From: Salegentibacter sp.
Lineage (GTDB): Bacteria; Bacteroidota; Bacteroidia; Flavobacteriales; Flavobacteriaceae
Assembly: GCA_024635815.1 (NCBI GenBank)
Contig: JAGXIG010000015.1
Span: 1-15,441, forward strand
DNA length: 15,441 bases
Direction of reading: 5' to 3'
In this document: positions 14,177 to 15,441 of the stretch, piece after piece
Numbering within the stretch: position 1 is the stretch's first letter
Layout of the letters: each line of letters begins with the position of its first letter
The notes under the pieces: model-generated
What the model saw: the letters and a program-made list of their open reading frames with translations, nothing else
Database searches by the model: none
Told to the model about the DNA's origin: nothing
Position numbers and translations under genes: made by a program

Positions 14177-15441
14177 ATGACAAAAGTTATAACGCACAGT
14201 TTATTTTCAGAATTTGATATTAACTTATTTAAATCGGGGAAACATTTTCGCTTGTACGAGAAATTTGGTTCTCACCCCCTCACGCTTAATAAGAATAAAG
14301 GAACTTATTTTGCGGTTTGGGCTCCCGGTGCCAAACAGGTTTCGGTGATTGGAGACTTCAATCATTGGCAGGATGGCGAACATCAATTAAATGTACGCTG
14401 GGACGGCAGCGGGATCTGGGAAGGTTTTATTCCGAATGTTGGAAAAGGGAATTTATATAAGTATAAAATCCATAGTAATCATAACGAAATTATTACCGAA
14501 AAAGCCGATCCTTATGCAAGGCGTTGCGAACACCCGCCTAATACAGCTTCGGTTGTTTGGGAAGACGATTATAAATGGAAAGATAAATCCTGGCTGAAGA
14601 AGCGGAAAAAGCATAATTCCTTAAATGCTCCTTACTCGGTTTATGAAGTGCATTTATCTTCCTGGAAGAAGAAAACTGAAGAAAACCGATCGCTTTCTTA
14701 CTGGGAACTCGCTACTGAGCTGGTTTCCTATATTAAAGAAATGGGCTTTACGCACGTAGAATTTATGCCTATTATGGAATATCCCTATGACCCCAGCTGG
14801 GGATATCAAATTACCGGATATTTCGCACCAACCTCGCGATTTGGCTATCCTGATGAATTCAAATTTTTAGTAGATAAACTTCACCAAAATAACATTGGAG
14901 TAATCCTGGATTGGGTGCCCTCGCATTTTCCGGAAGACAGCCACGGACTGGGATACTTTGACGGTACACATCTTTATGAACATCCCGATCCAAAAAGAGG
15001 CTATCATCCCGACTGGAAAAGTTTGATCTTTAATTATAACCGAAACGAGGTAAGGGCATTTTTAATCAGCAATGCTTTATACTGGTTAGAACAATTTCAT
15101 ATTGACGGAATACGCGTAGATGCCGTAGCTTCTATCCTTTACCTTGATTATTCAAGGGAAGAAGGTGAATGGGAACCCAATCAGTTTGGCGGAAACCAGA
15201 ATTTGGAGGCGATATCGTTTTTACAAGAGCTCAATAAAGAAGTTTATGCTTCATTTCCAGATGTACAAACCATTGCCGAAGAATCTACTGCCCACAGTGG
15301 GGTTTCAAAACCGGTATTTTTAGGCGGACTCGGTTTTGGAATGAAATGGATGATGGGCTGGATGCACGATACGCTTCAGTATTTCTCTAAAGAACCCATT
15401 TACCGGAAACATCACCAAAATAATATTACTTTTTCCCTCAC
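14177..15441 (+). CDS. glgB: 1,4-alpha-glucan branching enzyme (GH13), 3' end outside the window
   Basis: GlgB cuts alpha-1,4-glucan chains and rejoins them as alpha-1,6 branches. From the ATG at 14177 the frame is open for 421 residues to the window end. Residues 40-125 are a CBM48 domain (YFAVWAPGAKQVSVIGDFNHW). The GH13 barrel follows: YEVHLSSW (156-163), YDPSWGYQITGYFAPTSRFG (204-223), DWVPSH (245-250), GIRVDAV (311-317) with the nucleophile Asp315, and TIAEES (365-370) with the acid/base Glu368. The 53-residue spacing of these two equals that of E. coli GlgB (Asp405, Glu458). There is no N1 domain before CBM48, so this is a short-form enzyme; an N1 domain may affect chain-length preference. 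The gene is 1 base after glgC. Confidence 0.96.
   Translation, partial: MTKVITHSLFSEFDINLFKSGKHFRLYEKFGSHPLTLNKNKGTYFAVWAPGAKQVSVIGDFNHWQDGEHQLNVRWDGSGIWEGFIPNVGKGNLYKYKIHSNHNEIITEKADPYARRCEHPPNTASVVWEDDYKWKDKSWLKKRKKHNSLNAPYSVYEVHLSSWKKKTEENRSLSYWELATELVSYIKEMGFTHVEFMPIMEYPYDPSWGYQITGYFAPTSRFGYPDEFKFLVDKLHQNNIGVILDWVPSHFPEDSHGLGYFDGTHLYEHPDPKRGYHPDWKSLIFNYNRNEVRAFLISNALYWLEQFHIDGIRVDAVASILYLDYSREEGEWEPNQFGGNQNLEAISFLQELNKEVYASFPDVQTIAEESTAHSGVSKPVFLGGLGFGMKWMMGWMHDTLQYFSKEPIYRKHHQNNITFSL

Overview
The window looks like chromosomal DNA of a member of the Flavobacteriaceae (Bacteroidota), with relatives such as Gramella, Salegentibacter or Zunongwangia as plausible hosts. The reasons are the AT-rich base composition, several promoters of the Bacteroidota type (TTG, about 17-20 bases, TAnnTTTG), near absence of Shine-Dalgarno sequences, a ribosomal protein S16 with a long acidic tail, a LeuRS with Bacteroidota-type insertions, and an exonuclease-fused DnaE. 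The genus is inferred and not proven.

Layout. (1) 1-2028, minus: the N-terminal 676 residues of DNA polymerase III alpha (dnaE), with a DEDDh proofreading exonuclease fused ahead of the PHP domain. (2) 2029-2415: divergent regulatory region with a dnaE promoter candidate and a promoter embedded in two tandem 16-bp palindromes. (3) 2416-4280, plus: a BlaI/MecI-type repressor and a BlaR1-like M56 membrane metallopeptidase, followed at 4285-4652 by the shattered remains of a TlpA-like thioredoxin gene. (4) 4791-5237, minus: a PA2169/DUF2383 four-helix-bundle protein with its own terminator and promoter. (5) 5501-6620, plus: rpsP-rimM translation operon behind a strong consensus promoter. (6) 6689-7209, minus: an apparently intact PemK/MazF-type toxin and its antitoxin. 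(7) 7264-7404: three copies of a 30-nt dyad-forming extragenic repeat, then a terminator. (8) 7500-10576, minus: leuS, which carries an apparent one-base deletion near its 3' end and an unusual AT-rich insertion ahead of KMSKS. (9) 10768-11280, plus: a decayed RelE/ParE-type toxin-antitoxin pair whose lesions can be reconstructed. (10) 11495-15441, plus: glgA-glgC-glgB, a compact glycogen synthesis operon; glgB runs off the window.

How the parts work together. GlgC makes ADP-glucose, GlgA polymerises it to alpha-1,4-glucan and GlgB adds alpha-1,6 branches; the genes are 1-2 bases apart and are presumably co-transcribed. RpsP and RimM are a ribosomal protein and a 30S maturation factor. The blaI-blaR pair is a signal-responsive repressor/protease switch; its promoter lies inside the presumed operators, so autoregulation is likely. 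I found no rRNA, tRNA, CRISPR array, insertion sequence or replication origin. I see no clearly new multi-gene system. The most notable items are the leuS frameshift and insertion, the operator-promoter arrangement at blaI, the ExbD-like tail on the M56 protease, and three loci in different states of decay (TlpA-like gene, RelE/ParE pair, leuS).
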